Positions 8,796-17,736 of a DNA stretch of 64,000 nucleotides are shown here, one piece after another. The notes beneath the pieces were generated by a model. That model had not been told where the DNA came from. It searched no databases and was given only the letters and a program-made list of their open reading frames with translations. Where the stretch lies: assembly GCF_013179285.1 (NCBI RefSeq), contig NZ_WVNW01000004.1:124001-188000 (forward strand), read 5' to 3'. This DNA is from Roseobacter sp. HKCCD6576-2 (GTDB lineage Bacteria > Pseudomonadota > Alphaproteobacteria > Rhodobacterales > Rhodobacteraceae). Every line of letters begins with the position of its first letter. Position 1 is the first letter of the stretch. A program made the translations under genes and the position numbers.

Positions 8796-10879
8796 TGGCA
8801 ACATTGCGGACCATTTTTCAGCCGACAATCCTGCTCGCGCTGGCCCTTATGGCGGTCATCGTGATGATGATCTTGCCCGTCCCATCCTGGATTTTGGACA
8901 TCGGGCTCGCCGCGTCTTTCGGGCTGGCGATCTTGATCTTCACAGTCACCCTTTTCGTCGAGCGTCCGCTCGACTTTTCCTCGTTTCCGACGATCCTCTT
9001 GGCCTCTTTGATGCTGCGCCTGTCGCTCAATGTGTCATCGACGAAGTTGATCATTGGCGAAGGCCATACCGGCACATCCGCAGCGGGCGGCGTGATCGAA
9101 GGCTTTGCGATGTTCGTGATGGGCGGAAGCGTCGTCATGGGCCTGGTGATCTTTGGCGTTTTGTTGATCGTGAATTTCATCGTCATCAATAAGGGTGCCG
9201 CCAGGATGGCTGAGGTCGGCGCGCGTTTCGCCTTGGATGGCATGCCGGGTAAGCAGCTCGCGATTGATGCGGACATGTCAGCCGGCGCCATCGATCACAC
9301 AGAGGCCAAAGAGCGCCGCGAACGCGAGCAGGCTGAAACAACTTTCTTTGGATCTCTTGATGGCGCCTCCAAATTCGTCAAAGGTGACGCGATTGCGGGC
9401 CTACTGATTACCCTTCTCAATCTGGTTATGGGCCTGATCATCGGCACCGTGATCCACGACATGCCGCTTGGGCAGGCATTTGAAACGTATTCAATCCTGA
9501 CGGTTGGCGACGGGCTGGTTTCTCAAATTCCAGCTGTGATTATTGCCATCGCATCGGCATTGCTTTTGGCCCGCGGCGGCGCAACGGGCGCAACCGATAG
9601 CGCTTTGGTTGGCCAACTGGGCAAACACCCATCTGCGCTTGCCACTGTGGCGGTCTTGATGGCGGTGTTCGCCCTGGTCCCGGGGCTACCTTTCCTGCCG
9701 TTTCTGATCGGCGCCGCGGCCCTCGGGACCGCAGCGGCATTGAAATTCTCGGCAATGCGGCGCGCCTCTCGGGCCGAACCATCCCAAGGCGACAAAGCAA
9801 CAGAGGCTCCGGCAGAAGAGAAGATCGGAGATGTACTCGACCTTGATGAAATCCATGTCGAATTTGCACCCGATCTGGTTAGCCTCGCGCTTGATCCTGC
9901 GACGGGGCTAGATGCGCGTATCCGCAATATGCGCGATCACGTGGCGCGCAACTTCGGCGTGATCTTACCTGAAATGCGCCTGACGGATCGAGCCGACCTA
10001 TCGCCGGGCACCTATGCGATTCGTATACAAGGCGTCGAACACGCGACTGACTGGCTGGACACAAACGGCATCCTCGTTCTGAAAGGCGATGGTGACGCAA
10101 CCCTGCCTCCCGGCCAGGATGTCGACGAACCGGTCTACGGCGCGCCGGCCCGTTGGGTCTCAACCGCTGATCGGGAGCAAGTAGCGCTCTTGGGCCTCAC
10201 TACAGTGGCACCATCTGAGGTCTTGGCCACGCACCTGCTGGAAGTTCTCAAGCGCAACCTCTCACGCCTCTTAAGTTTCAAAGCCCTCCAGCGACAGCTC
10301 GATGCTTTCGTAACCTTAAGCGATCCTGCACGTGCAGAAGAAAACCGGCGTCTGCTGGAAGAGTTGATCCCGGACAAAGTTCCGTTGGATCTTCTGCATG
10401 CTGTTCTGCGGCTGCTACTGGCCGAACAAGTCTCAATCCGCAATCTGCCGCTCATCCTAGAAGCGATCGCCGAAATCCGCCCCGCAACGCCACAACCTGA
10501 TCTAATCTGTGAACATGTCCGCCAACGCCTCGGTTTCCAGCTGATTGCCGAGTTGCGTCGTCCCGATGGCAGCCTCCCACTAATCCAACTGGCAGGTCAG
10601 TGGGAGGATGTGTTCCAACAACACCAGATGCCGGGCGAAGCAGGGCTGCCAGAGATCGCGTTGCCACCGGAGACTTTTAACAACCTCGCCAAAAGCATTG
10701 GCGACAAGGTCACCAGTGCGAGTGAGAATGGAACCTATGCCGCCGTGGTTACGTCGGCCCTCAGACGGCGATTTGTTCGAACCGTTCTTACGGCGCGTGG
10801 CATCACCAATCCCGTGCTGTCATTCGAAGAGATCGGTCTTGATGGAAAGCCAGCTTTGATGGGGCTGGCCGCGCCATGA
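8795..10879 (+). CDS. flhA: Flagellar export gate protein FlhA
   Basis: Largest export-gate protein and energy-coupling subunit. It has 694 residues from ATG 8795. The N-terminal half carries multiple membrane segments and the FHIPEP signature region (FPTILLASLMLRLSLNVSST, then GARFALDGMPGKQLAIDADM). The C-terminal cytosolic half begins at about residue 330 and binds chaperone-substrate complexes. The reading frame is open upstream to 8534, but that part overlaps sltF and lacks family similarity, so the start at 8795 was chosen. It overlaps fliR by 4 bases (ATGA). Confidence 0.96.
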   Translation: MATLRTIFQPTILLALALMAVIVMMILPVPSWILDIGLAASFGLAILIFTVTLFVERPLDFSSFPTILLASLMLRLSLNVSSTKLIIGEGHTGTSAAGGVIEGFAMFVMGGSVVMGLVIFGVLLIVNFIVINKGAARMAEVGARFALDGMPGKQLAIDADMSAGAIDHTEAKERREREQAETTFFGSLDGASKFVKGDAIAGLLITLLNLVMGLIIGTVIHDMPLGQAFETYSILTVGDGLVSQIPAVIIAIASALLLARGGATGATDSALVGQLGKHPSALATVAVLMAVFALVPGLPFLPFLIGAAALGTAAALKFSAMRRASRAEPSQGDKATEAPAEEKIGDVLDLDEIHVEFAPDLVSLALDPATGLDARIRNMRDHVARNFGVILPEMRLTDRADLSPGTYAIRIQGVEHATDWLDTNGILVLKGDGDATLPPGQDVDEPVYGAPARWVSTADREQVALLGLTTVAPSEVLATHLLEVLKRNLSRLLSFKALQRQLDAFVTLSDPARAEENRRLLEELIPDKVPLDLLHAVLRLLLAEQVSIRNLPLILEAIAEIRPATPQPDLICEHVRQRLGFQLIAELRRPDGSLPLIQLAGQWEDVFQQHQMPGEAGLPEIALPPETFNNLAKSIGDKVTSASENGTYAAVVTSALRRRFVRTVLTARGITNPVLSFEEIGLDGKPALMGLAAP

Positions 10880-11652
10880 TCGCGGCCCTGGCAGATCTGT
10901 TTCCCACATTGCAAACGTGGCTGGCTTTGGTGGCTGCTGTCTTCCTCAGGGTCGGCGCGGCATTCCTTGCCCTTCCTGCCTTCGGCGAAGCATTTATCCC
11001 AGTCCGCGTCCGACTCGGTGCAGCATTGGCCTTTACCATGATCATCGCGCCAGCTCTTAGTGCCGATATGCTGGGTTTGACTCCTGGCGAGATGCCCCCT
11101 ACCCGATTTTACTTCACCGAAGCCACCTCCGGCCTCTTAATCGGAATTGCGCTGCGGCTGGTGGTTCATGGCCTGCAGATCGCGGGTGTCATCGCGGCTC
11201 AAGCCACCTCGCTTTCGCAAATCATGGGTGGAGCTTTGCCAGAAGCGCAGCCGGCAATGAGCAATCTCCTCATGTTGGCCGGGCTCACGCTGGCGGTGAT
11301 GTCGGGGCTACATGTCCACTTAGTTGAAACGTTCTTGCAATCTTATAGCATCTTGCCAGCAGGTGTTTTCCCCTTGGCCGGTGACACCGCAGCTTGGGGC
11401 GTTGCACGGGTCGCCGCGACATTTTCGCTGGCATTTTCGCTCGCTGCGCCGTTTCTGATCGCCTCTCTGCTCTACAATGTGGCCCTTGGCGTCATCAACA
11501 AAGCCATGCCACAGCTGATGGTGGCTTTTGTGGGTGCCCCCGCGATCACGTTTGGTGGCCTTTTCCTCCTGCTGATCACCGCGCCGTTCATTCTCCCCTT
11601 ATGGTTCGCGGCCTTTGAAGCAGCGCTTTCTGATCCATTTTCTGTGCCGTAA
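10876..11652 (+). CDS. fliR: Flagellar export gate protein FliR
   Basis: Channel subunit of the FliPQR gate. It has 258 residues with about six hydrophobic segments and typical FliR stretches (LRVGAAFLALPAFGEAFIPV at about 20-39, LVVHGLQIAGVIAAQATSLS). It is encoded in flhA-fliR-flhB order with 1-4 base overlaps on both sides, so expression is stoichiometrically coupled. FliP and FliQ, its partners, lie in two other operons of this cluster. Confidence 0.94.
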   Translation: MIAALADLFPTLQTWLALVAAVFLRVGAAFLALPAFGEAFIPVRVRLGAALAFTMIIAPALSADMLGLTPGEMPPTRFYFTEATSGLLIGIALRLVVHGLQIAGVIAAQATSLSQIMGGALPEAQPAMSNLLMLAGLTLAVMSGLHVHLVETFLQSYSILPAGVFPLAGDTAAWGVARVAATFSLAFSLAAPFLIASLLYNVALGVINKAMPQLMVAFVGAPAITFGGLFLLLITAPFILPLWFAAFEAALSDPFSVP

Positions 11653-12743
11653 TGAACGACGACCAGCCCCCTGGCGACAAGCCATATGACCCGACGCCGA
11701 AGAAACTGGAAGAGGCGCGCCGAAAGGGAGAGATCGTGCGCTCCGCAGATCTCAACACAGCGGTGATCTATGGCGGTATGCTTTTGGGTGCGGCCCTCTT
11801 TGGGCAGACAATTGGCAGCGATCTGGGCAACCTGACAAAAGTTACCTTCGGCCAAGCAGACACCCTTGCCGCGCAGATACTGTCGCCGGGCGGCGCGAGT
11901 CTGTCTGGCGGAATGATCTCCATTACCATGACGGTCTTATTGACGATGATCGCAGTGCCGACCGGTCTCCTGATCGCCTCACTTTTCGCACAACGCGCCA
12001 TACTCTTCTCGCCATCCAAGCTCGAACTGAAGCTGTCGCGTATCTCACTCATATCCAACGCAAAAAACAAATTTGGCGCCAATGGACTCTTTGAATTCGC
12101 GAAATCGAGCGCGAAACTGTTTATCTACTCTGTCCTCTTGGCGGTTTTTCTCTGGGCCCGATCTGACAAGATTTTGACCTCCATCTATGCCTCGGATGGC
12201 CAAGTCTTGGTGGCACTCGGACAACTCATTATCGAGTTTTTGGCCTTTGTTTTCCTCATCTCATTATGTGTCGGAGGCGTCGACTACCTGTGGCAATGGG
12301 CCGAGCATCAGCGCAAAAACCGGATGAGCTGGCAGGAGGTGATGGATGAAACCAAGCAAAGCGAGGGCGACCCTCATATGAAACAACAACGCCGCCAACG
12401 CGGTGTCGATCTGGCAATGAACCAGATGTTGCAAGATGTACCAACGGCCGACGTGGTGATCGTGAACCCGACCCACTATGCCGTAGCGCTCAAATGGGAA
12501 CGTGGGCGGGGCACCGTCCCGATTTGTATCGCGAAAGGCGTCGACGAAATCGCCGCGCGTATTCGCGAACGAGCCTCCGAGCATGGCATACCGATTTTTC
12601 ACGACCCACCGACCGCGCGCGTGCTCCACGCCACCATCGAGATCGGCGCAGCTATTGAGCCCGATCATTTCAAGGCCGTCGCCGCCGCCATCCGCTTTGC
12701 TGACACCATTCGACAGAAAGCCAAAACGGCGATCGCCAGATGA
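11652..12743 (+). CDS. flhB: Flagellar export switch protein FlhB
   Basis: Controls the substrate-specificity switch from rod/hook to filament. It has 363 residues: an N-terminal PYDPTPKKLEEARRKGEIVR segment, four membrane segments, then a cytoplasmic domain with the autocleavage motif NPTH at residues 272-275 (cleavage after Asn272). The start overlaps the fliR stop (TAATG), and its stop overlaps the next gene (ATGA). FliK, which triggers the switch, is at 23395. Confidence 0.96.
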   Translation: MNDDQPPGDKPYDPTPKKLEEARRKGEIVRSADLNTAVIYGGMLLGAALFGQTIGSDLGNLTKVTFGQADTLAAQILSPGGASLSGGMISITMTVLLTMIAVPTGLLIASLFAQRAILFSPSKLELKLSRISLISNAKNKFGANGLFEFAKSSAKLFIYSVLLAVFLWARSDKILTSIYASDGQVLVALGQLIIEFLAFVFLISLCVGGVDYLWQWAEHQRKNRMSWQEVMDETKQSEGDPHMKQQRRQRGVDLAMNQMLQDVPTADVVIVNPTHYAVALKWERGRGTVPICIAKGVDEIAARIRERASEHGIPIFHDPPTARVLHATIEIGAAIEPDHFKAVAAAIRFADTIRQKAKTAIAR

Positions 12744-13081
12744 GCAAGATAGATCAGAGGCTTGTCAAACTCTCGCGCATAGCGAGCCTGTTGGCGGATC
12801 GCGCGTGCCAAGAACTGGCCGAGGCAACGAAGGCGTGCCAGATCATCGAAGCCGAACTGGCAGCGATGGCCGACGCACAAGCACAAATGCTATCTCGACC
12901 TGCTACTGTGCAAGACGGGGCCGTGATCGCAGGCCTACAAGCCCTGCATCATCGCCGCCGTATGCAACTGTTACAGCAGCTTGCGGCCTGGCAAGCCGTA
13001 CGACTTGAGAAGCTGACGCTTGCACAAAAGGCCGAGGGGCGCCGACAGGCATTGGACCAGTTGCACGATCAGGCGTCTTGA
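12740..13081 (+). CDS. FliJ-like coiled-coil protein
   Basis: 113 residues, almost entirely helical and Gln/Ala/Arg-rich, with two long amphipathic helices (about 15-45 and 60-110) as in FliJ export chaperone/escort proteins. No clear FliJ gene sits beside fliI here, so this may fill that role. The assignment rests on length, coiled-coil character and coupling to flhB (ATGA overlap). Its last 13 bases overlap the convergent fliL paralogue. Confidence 0.6.
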   Translation: MSKIDQRLVKLSRIASLLADRACQELAEATKACQIIEAELAAMADAQAQMLSRPATVQDGAVIAGLQALHHRRRMQLLQQLAAWQAVRLEKLTLAQKAEGRRQALDQLHDQAS

Positions 13082-13572
13082 CGCCCGATATCAATGATCA
13101 GCACATCCACGACCAAATCGCCAAGTACCTCGGCAGCCGCCTCTCGAAGACCTTCACGCAGAGGCATCATCGCGTTTGACGACGTGAAGCTGCCATCAAA
13201 CCCGCCTGAATTCGCATGCGCGAACATGACCCTCAGAAGCGCATCTCGCAACCGCGGCTCCCTCTGAAAAACGACATCGCTTTGCCCCTGCAGCACTTCA
13301 ATTGTTAGCGACAGGACAACCATCGAACGGACCGCGCCATGGCGCACGACTGGGATCATGAACTGATTGTTGAGCCGGACATACTCGAGGCCAGAGGTTG
13401 ACGCAGAGCGACCATCTCGCGACTCCAACTGATCATCCGGCGGGATGGACTCTTGGGCAAGGTTTTGCGCTCCTACTGCGGGATTGCCTCTGTCGGCCAT
13501 CACCACACCGGCAGCGATCCCGCCGCCCAGACCGAGCAGCATTAAGATAATGGGAAGCAAAATGCGGATCAT
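13069..13572 (-). CDS. Second FliL-family basal-body-associated protein
   Basis: 167 residues: one membrane segment (about 4-26, rich in Leu/Gly), a periplasmic linker, and a FliL-like domain. In that domain VRLNNQFMIPVVRHGAVRSM plays the part of the FliL beta-strands, and the end (VLGDLVVDVLIIDIGRQDA) mirrors the FliL C-terminus. It is the last gene of the fliQ/flg operon, 9 bases after flgH. It differs clearly from the fliL at 3282 (longer linker, different core), so it is a paralogue rather than a recent duplicate. Confidence 0.75.
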   Translation of the reverse strand: MIRILLPIILMLLGLGGGIAAGVVMADRGNPAVGAQNLAQESIPPDDQLESRDGRSASTSGLEYVRLNNQFMIPVVRHGAVRSMVVLSLTIEVLQGQSDVVFQREPRLRDALLRVMFAHANSGGFDGSFTSSNAMMPLREGLREAAAEVLGDLVVDVLIIDIGRQDA

Positions 13573-13581
13573 CGATGTATC

Positions 13582-14343
13582 TCAGAACGGAAGAAGAATA
13601 TCTGCGATCTGCTGACCATAGCGGGGCTGTTGCACATCCGTGATTTGCCCCCGTCCGCCGTAAGAAATGCGCGCCGCCGCGATCTTGTCATAGGTGATCT
13701 CGTTTTGCCGTGAGATATCTTCTGGCCGCACGAAGCCGGAAATCAGAAGCTCGCGGATCTCGAAATTCACTCTGACTTCTTGTGACCCTTCGATCCGCAG
13801 AACGCCGTTTTGAAGTACCCCCGTGACAGTCGCTGCGATACGCAAAGTGAGCTCCTCATTCCGGCGTACGGAACCATCACCAGCGGAACTGCTGGACGAC
13901 GTGGTATCGACGGCCTCGGCCATGTTGGCGCCGTCCGGCAGTGCCTCGTCGATCCGCTGCGGAATCCCGAAAAGGGAAGGGAGTGAAAGCCGCTCGGACC
14001 CGCTCCGGGAACGTGCCGTGCTGTTGGATATCTCGGCGCTTTCATCGATCTCAATGACAACGGTGACAATATCGCCGCGATTTTCTGCCCGACGGTCGCC
14101 CAAAAGAGACTGCCGACCTGCATTCCACAAAGACGCAGAATCACGCAAATCGACCGACACTACATCCCTGGGAAACGGCGCAGACGTCATCGCCATGATC
14201 TCGTTCCCGCTTATAGGCGAACTGAGTTCCGGCGCTTGCCCCACATTTTGCAGCCTGCTGCACCCCGACACGACCAGGACCACAGCTAAGACACCCATGA
14301 AACCAAGACGGAAAGTTGGCTTCGACATATTTAACGTCTTCAT
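13582..14343 (-). CDS. flgH: Flagellar L-ring lipoprotein FlgH
   Basis: Outer-membrane bushing of the flagellar rod. It has 253 residues, a lipoprotein signal with Cys28 in VVSGC, and FlgH motifs ASLWNAGRQSLLGDRRAENR-type and GDIVTVVIEIDESAEISN. The C-terminus ends RPEDISRQNEITYDKIAAAR then a final beta segment, as expected. It overlaps flgA by 4 bases (ATGA). FlgI, the P-ring partner, is not in the window. Confidence 0.95.
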   Translation of the reverse strand: MKTLNMSKPTFRLGFMGVLAVVLVVSGCSRLQNVGQAPELSSPISGNEIMAMTSAPFPRDVVSVDLRDSASLWNAGRQSLLGDRRAENRGDIVTVVIEIDESAEISNSTARSRSGSERLSLPSLFGIPQRIDEALPDGANMAEAVDTTSSSSSAGDGSVRRNEELTLRIAATVTGVLQNGVLRIEGSQEVRVNFEIRELLISGFVRPEDISRQNEITYDKIAAARISYGGRGQITDVQQPRYGQQIADILLPF

Positions 14344-14768
14344 TGCAGCACTCCGACCCCGACCAATCCCGATGATAAAACCGTGCCAGTCACGGTATTG
14401 CGGGATGCCAAATTTATGACCCGCAACCGATCCCCCACGCCCGCGCGTTCAAGCGCTCGGCCTTCGGTCACAATCAGCAGGCCATTTCGATGATATTGCA
14501 GCGTAATGATTTCATTTCGGTCAACGACCGCGGGTGCCCGCAAATCTGCGGCACGGACCGGGCGGCCGGGATAGAGATTTACCCGCGCCTCCATTCCGAT
14601 GGCCATCGCCGGATCGCTGAGCGCGCCGGGGACATGCCCTTCGATCAGCACCACATCGGACGGTCCAATCACCGACTGGCTGCGGATCGTTCCGGTGGCG
14701 ACCAGGGTTTCGGACCATGCCTGCCCGGTCAAACTGAGGAGAGCCAAGATCAGGAGGAAGCGGATCAT
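14340..14768 (-). CDS. flgA: P-ring assembly chaperone FlgA
   Basis: Periplasmic chaperone for P-ring (FlgI) assembly. It has 142 residues: a signal peptide (about 1-18, ending GQAWS) and an SAF-type domain. Visible motifs are GRPVRAADLRAPAVVDRNEI and a C-terminal GDRLRVINLASRNTVTGTVL typical of FlgA. It is short compared with enterobacterial FlgA (about 220) because the N-terminal wing domain is absent, as is usual in Rhodobacterales. It begins one base after flgG ends. Confidence 0.92.
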   Translation of the reverse strand: MIRFLLILALLSLTGQAWSETLVATGTIRSQSVIGPSDVVLIEGHVPGALSDPAMAIGMEARVNLYPGRPVRAADLRAPAVVDRNEIITLQYHRNGLLIVTEGRALERAGVGDRLRVINLASRNTVTGTVLSSGLVGVGVLQ

Positions 14769-14769
14769 T

Positions 14770-15555
14770 TTAGCGCATTTGCGTTGTAGCGCTGAGCATC
14801 TGATCGGCGGCAGTGATCACTTTGGCGTTCAACTCATATCCGCGCTGCGCTTCGATCAGGTCGGTGATCTCGCGCACGGCGTCGACTGAACTATCCTCTA
14901 GATATCCTTGGCGCAGAGTTCCCAACCCGTCCTGCCCAGGCTGCCCAACAATCGCGGGACCAGACGCGGCCGTTTCCACGAAAAGGTTGGACCCAATCGC
15001 CTCCAAGCCGCGCTCATTGGAAAAGCCCGATAAACTCAGTTGACCAAGGAACTCAGGTTCGACCCGATCAGAGAAATAAGCATAGATCTCGCCGTCGCCA
15101 TTGATCGAGAGGCTACGCGCATCGTCTGGGATCGTGATGCCAGGCGCGACCGGGTATCCTTCTGCATTGACGATCAATCCATCGCCGGTGCGCTGCAAGC
15201 CGCCATCGCGGGTATAGGCAGGCAGGCCGGAGGGCAGAGTGACCTCAAGATATCCGGCCCCCTCAATCGCGACGTCGAGGTCACCGCCGGTTTCTGACAA
15301 GCTGCCTTGCGCGAGATTGACCGACACAGCGGCGACGCGCACCCCCAATCCGAGCTGCACACCAGACGGCACGATGGTCCCATCTGCGGCATTGATGCTG
15401 CCAGCGCGGGTCATCTGTTGGTAATGCAGGTCGGAGAATTCAGCACGCCGAGCGTTGTAGCCCGTGGTGCTCATATTTGCGAGATTGTTGGAGATCACCT
15501 CCACCCGCATTTGCTGTGCGCTCATGCCGGTTGCGGCGATGTTTAGGGCTCTCAT
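14770..15555 (-). CDS. flgG: Distal rod protein FlgG
   Basis: Builds the distal rod. It has 261 residues. The N-terminal flagellar rod motif (AATGMSAQQMRVEVISNNLA then NMSTTGYNARRAEF) and the C-terminal helix (LEDSSVDAVREITDLIEAQR, then KVITAADQMLSATTQMR) are both intact. FlgG-specific lengths of the D1 region are kept. It lies between flgF and flgA in the minus-strand operon. Confidence 0.96.
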   Translation of the reverse strand: MRALNIAATGMSAQQMRVEVISNNLANMSTTGYNARRAEFSDLHYQQMTRAGSINAADGTIVPSGVQLGLGVRVAAVSVNLAQGSLSETGGDLDVAIEGAGYLEVTLPSGLPAYTRDGGLQRTGDGLIVNAEGYPVAPGITIPDDARSLSINGDGEIYAYFSDRVEPEFLGQLSLSGFSNERGLEAIGSNLFVETAASGPAIVGQPGQDGLGTLRQGYLEDSSVDAVREITDLIEAQRGYELNAKVITAADQMLSATTQMR

Positions 15556-15577
15556 CTCAGCAGCTCCTTATCTTGGC

Positions 15578-16300
15578 TTATGTCCGTGCGCCAACGGTGC
15601 GCAGGAAGGCACGCATCCGCTCGTCTTCCTTGTCGAGAAAACTCTGGCCCAACTCGTAAGAGCGCTGGACCTCAATCATGCGGGTCATCTGCGCGATCGG
15701 GTTGACGTTGCTCTCCTCCAGAAACCCCTGCAGGAGCGTGGCGGGCGGGGCAGGTTCGGCCCCTCCTTCGGCCACAAATTGGACGCCATTCTGATGACGA
15801 AGATCATTTGGATCAATCGGCTGCCAGAGACCAAGAACCGTTAACGGTCGTCCATCAGCACTGAGCGTTCCATCGCTGGCCAATTCAATGCTCCGTGCAT
15901 CCGGCGGGATAAAAATCGGCGCACCCCCAGCGTCCAGCAGGAATTGGCCATCGGCATTCACCAATTCCCCTTCGGCATTCGGCATAAAATGCCCCGCCCT
16001 GGTCAGCGCTTCACCATCGGCGGTCTGAAGCAAGAAGAAACCATCACCTTCTATCGCGAAGTCCAAGCTGCCGCCGGTCTGGGCAAGGGCTCCTTGCTCC
16101 ATCCGGATGTGCCGCCCAACCGCGGCGGCCATGGACAAGCTATCATGGTCCGCACCAAGCGCGGCCACATGCTCCGCGAAAATCACGCCTTCGCCGCGAA
16201 AGCCTGTCGTCGAGATGTTCGCGATATTGTTTGCCACTGTCTGCATTTCACGCAGTAACCCCGACTGGCGGGTCAGTGTGGCGTAGACTGCATTGTCCAT
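15578..16300 (-). CDS. flgF: Proximal rod protein FlgF
   Basis: Rod protein. It has 240 residues, with an N-terminal motif (TLTRQSGLLREMQTVANNIA, NISTTGFRGEGVIFAEH) and C-terminal EESNVNPIAQMTRMIEVQRS. The shorter D1 and the FRGEGV sequence distinguish it from FlgG. The start overlaps the fliQ stop (TAATG). Confidence 0.93.
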   Translation of the reverse strand: MDNAVYATLTRQSGLLREMQTVANNIANISTTGFRGEGVIFAEHVAALGADHDSLSMAAAVGRHIRMEQGALAQTGGSLDFAIEGDGFFLLQTADGEALTRAGHFMPNAEGELVNADGQFLLDAGGAPIFIPPDARSIELASDGTLSADGRPLTVLGLWQPIDPNDLRHQNGVQFVAEGGAEPAPPATLLQGFLEESNVNPIAQMTRMIEVQRSYELGQSFLDKEDERMRAFLRTVGART

Positions 16301-16566
16301 TACATCGCCTCGATTAGTGGGATCAAGCGATCCGAGAAGTAAGAGGTGAGGCTTTCGGTCATAAACCCCATTGAGATCCAGAAGACCGCCACAATGGCCC
16401 CCAGTTTAGGCACGAAGGTCAGGGTCAGTTCCTGGATCGAGGTCAACGCTTGAAACAAACCCACAATGATGCCTGCCATCAGGGCAACAAAGAGGATCGG
16501 CGTCGAGATGACGACGGAGATCCACAGACCTTGGCGTAACGTGTCATAGAAGACCACGTCCTCCAT
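16300..16566 (-). CDS. fliQ: Flagellar export gate protein FliQ
   Basis: Small two-helix gate subunit with 88 residues. Membrane segments lie at about 14-40 and 51-75, with the family sequence GIIVGLFQALTSIQELTLTF in between. Here fliQ sits with rod genes (fliE-fliQ-flgF) instead of with fliP and fliR. Start and stop both overlap neighbours, giving strong coupling. Confidence 0.94.
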   Translation of the reverse strand: MEDVVFYDTLRQGLWISVVISTPILFVALMAGIIVGLFQALTSIQELTLTFVPKLGAIVAVFWISMGFMTESLTSYFSDRLIPLIEAM

Positions 16567-16868
16567 CAGACCGGCATCCTCAATATCTCCTGATACGCCT
16601 CGACGACGCGGTCGCGTACAGTCACTGCGGTTTGCACGGCCAGTTCGGTCTGCGCGAGCGCGGTGACCAATGAATGCGGGTCGGCCCCAGTGGTCAGCGC
16701 GGCCTGAGCAGTCTGTTCCCCGTTCCGCACCGTTTCCGTGAAGTTGCGGATCGCTTCGGAAAACGCTTCGCCTGGATCATTTTGCACCGGAGCTCGACCA
16801 GGCGCCGGGCGAGTCACCTCTTGCGCCAAGCCATAGCCATTTGCCGCGAGTGCACTGCGAATATCCAT
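16566..16868 (-). CDS. fliE: MS ring-rod junction protein FliE
   Basis: 100 residues. FliE links the export gate and MS ring to the proximal rod. The C-terminal helix carries the family pattern GADPHSLVTALAQTELAVQT then VTVRDRVVEAYQEILRMPV. The N-terminal part is short and flexible. It is coupled to fliQ (TGATG) and follows flgC by 17 bases. Confidence 0.92.
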   Translation of the reverse strand: MDIRSALAANGYGLAQEVTRPAPGRAPVQNDPGEAFSEAIRNFTETVRNGEQTAQAALTTGADPHSLVTALAQTELAVQTAVTVRDRVVEAYQEILRMPV

Positions 16869-16885
16869 CTCAAGATTCCTTTATC

Positions 16886-17275
16886 TTAGCGTCGCAAGAG
16901 GTCGCTGAGTGATGACGACATTTGTCGAACTTGGTCGAAGATTCTGAGGTTGGCCTCATAGCTGCGCTGCGCCTCGCGGGAGTCGGCCAACTCGATCACC
17001 AGATCCACATTGGATCCTTCATAGTGACCGCTCTGATCTGCCATCGGGTGGCTTGGGTCATAGACTTGCGGCAGAGCGGTTTGATCCAGCCGCACCGGAC
17101 CCGGCGCAACGACACCAGGCGTGCTCGCCCCACGATCCACCTCGAAACTGGTCAGTTTGCGGCGATAGCCGGGCGTGTCCGCATTGGCGATATTCTCAGA
17201 CAGGTGCTGGATGCGATGGGTTTGGCTACGCATACCGCTGGCAGCGACAGAGAGGGCAGTGCTAAAGTCGGTCAT
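16886..17275 (-). CDS. flgC: Proximal rod protein FlgC
   Basis: 129 residues. The N-terminal rod motif (SVAASGMRSQTHRIQHLSEN, IANADTPGYRRKLTSFEV) and C-terminal helix (YEGSNVDLVIELADSREAQR, YEANLRIFDQVRQMSSSL) are complete. It follows flgB by 18 bases in the same leftward operon. Confidence 0.95.
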   Translation of the reverse strand: MTDFSTALSVAASGMRSQTHRIQHLSENIANADTPGYRRKLTSFEVDRGASTPGVVAPGPVRLDQTALPQVYDPSHPMADQSGHYEGSNVDLVIELADSREAQRSYEANLRIFDQVRQMSSSLSDLLRR

Positions 17276-17293
17276 CGGTTTCTCCGATCACTC

Positions 17294-17647
17294 CTAACGA
17301 CCCAAAGACGTCCGAAGGACGGTCAGGGCAGATTGATAGACAGTAAGCGCACGGCTATGGGCGCGCTGAGCTTCGACAGAGCGCAGCATCTCGGCCTCCA
17401 ATGATACGGTATTTCCATTGGGAGACGCGGCGCCACGGGCATCAAATGTGGTGAATTGCATGGCGCGAGCGGCCTCCGCCGCCGAGCCGCTGCCGCGGGT
17501 GAAAACCCTTTCGAAAGCGGCGATATCTTGCGCGCGATAACCAGGCGTATCGGCATTGGCCACATTGGTGGCCGTCACCGCTTGACGGGCAGCTGCGTGA
17601 CGCGCGCGGGCCTGAGCCAGGCCAAAGATCTCGATATTGTCGAGCAT
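17294..17647 (-). CDS. flgB: Proximal rod protein FlgB
   Basis: 117 residues from ATG 17647, preceded by a strong GAGGGAGA Shine-Dalgarno; an upstream in-frame start at 17677 lacks family similarity and was not used. The rod-protein motif ATNVANADTPGYRAQDIAAF is clear, with a C-terminal helix containing SVEAQRAHSRALTVYQSALT. It is the first gene of the operon running to the fliL paralogue, and it diverges from fliI across 89 bp. Confidence 0.94.
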   Translation of the reverse strand: MLDNIEIFGLAQARARHAAARQAVTATNVANADTPGYRAQDIAAFERVFTRGSGSAAEAARAMQFTTFDARGAASPNGNTVSLEAEMLRSVEAQRAHSRALTVYQSALTVLRTSLGR

Positions 17648-17736
17648 CGGGGTTTCTCCCTCGAGGACATGCACCAAGGCTTAACTGTGATTCCTTTAGA
17701 AACGGTAAGTGCAGCCACACCTGGACAGGAGATCTT

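Noticed and set aside
17648-17736. CtrA box between flgB and fliI
   Set aside because: TTAA and TTAG are present but 11 bases apart instead of 7, so the spacing is wrong.
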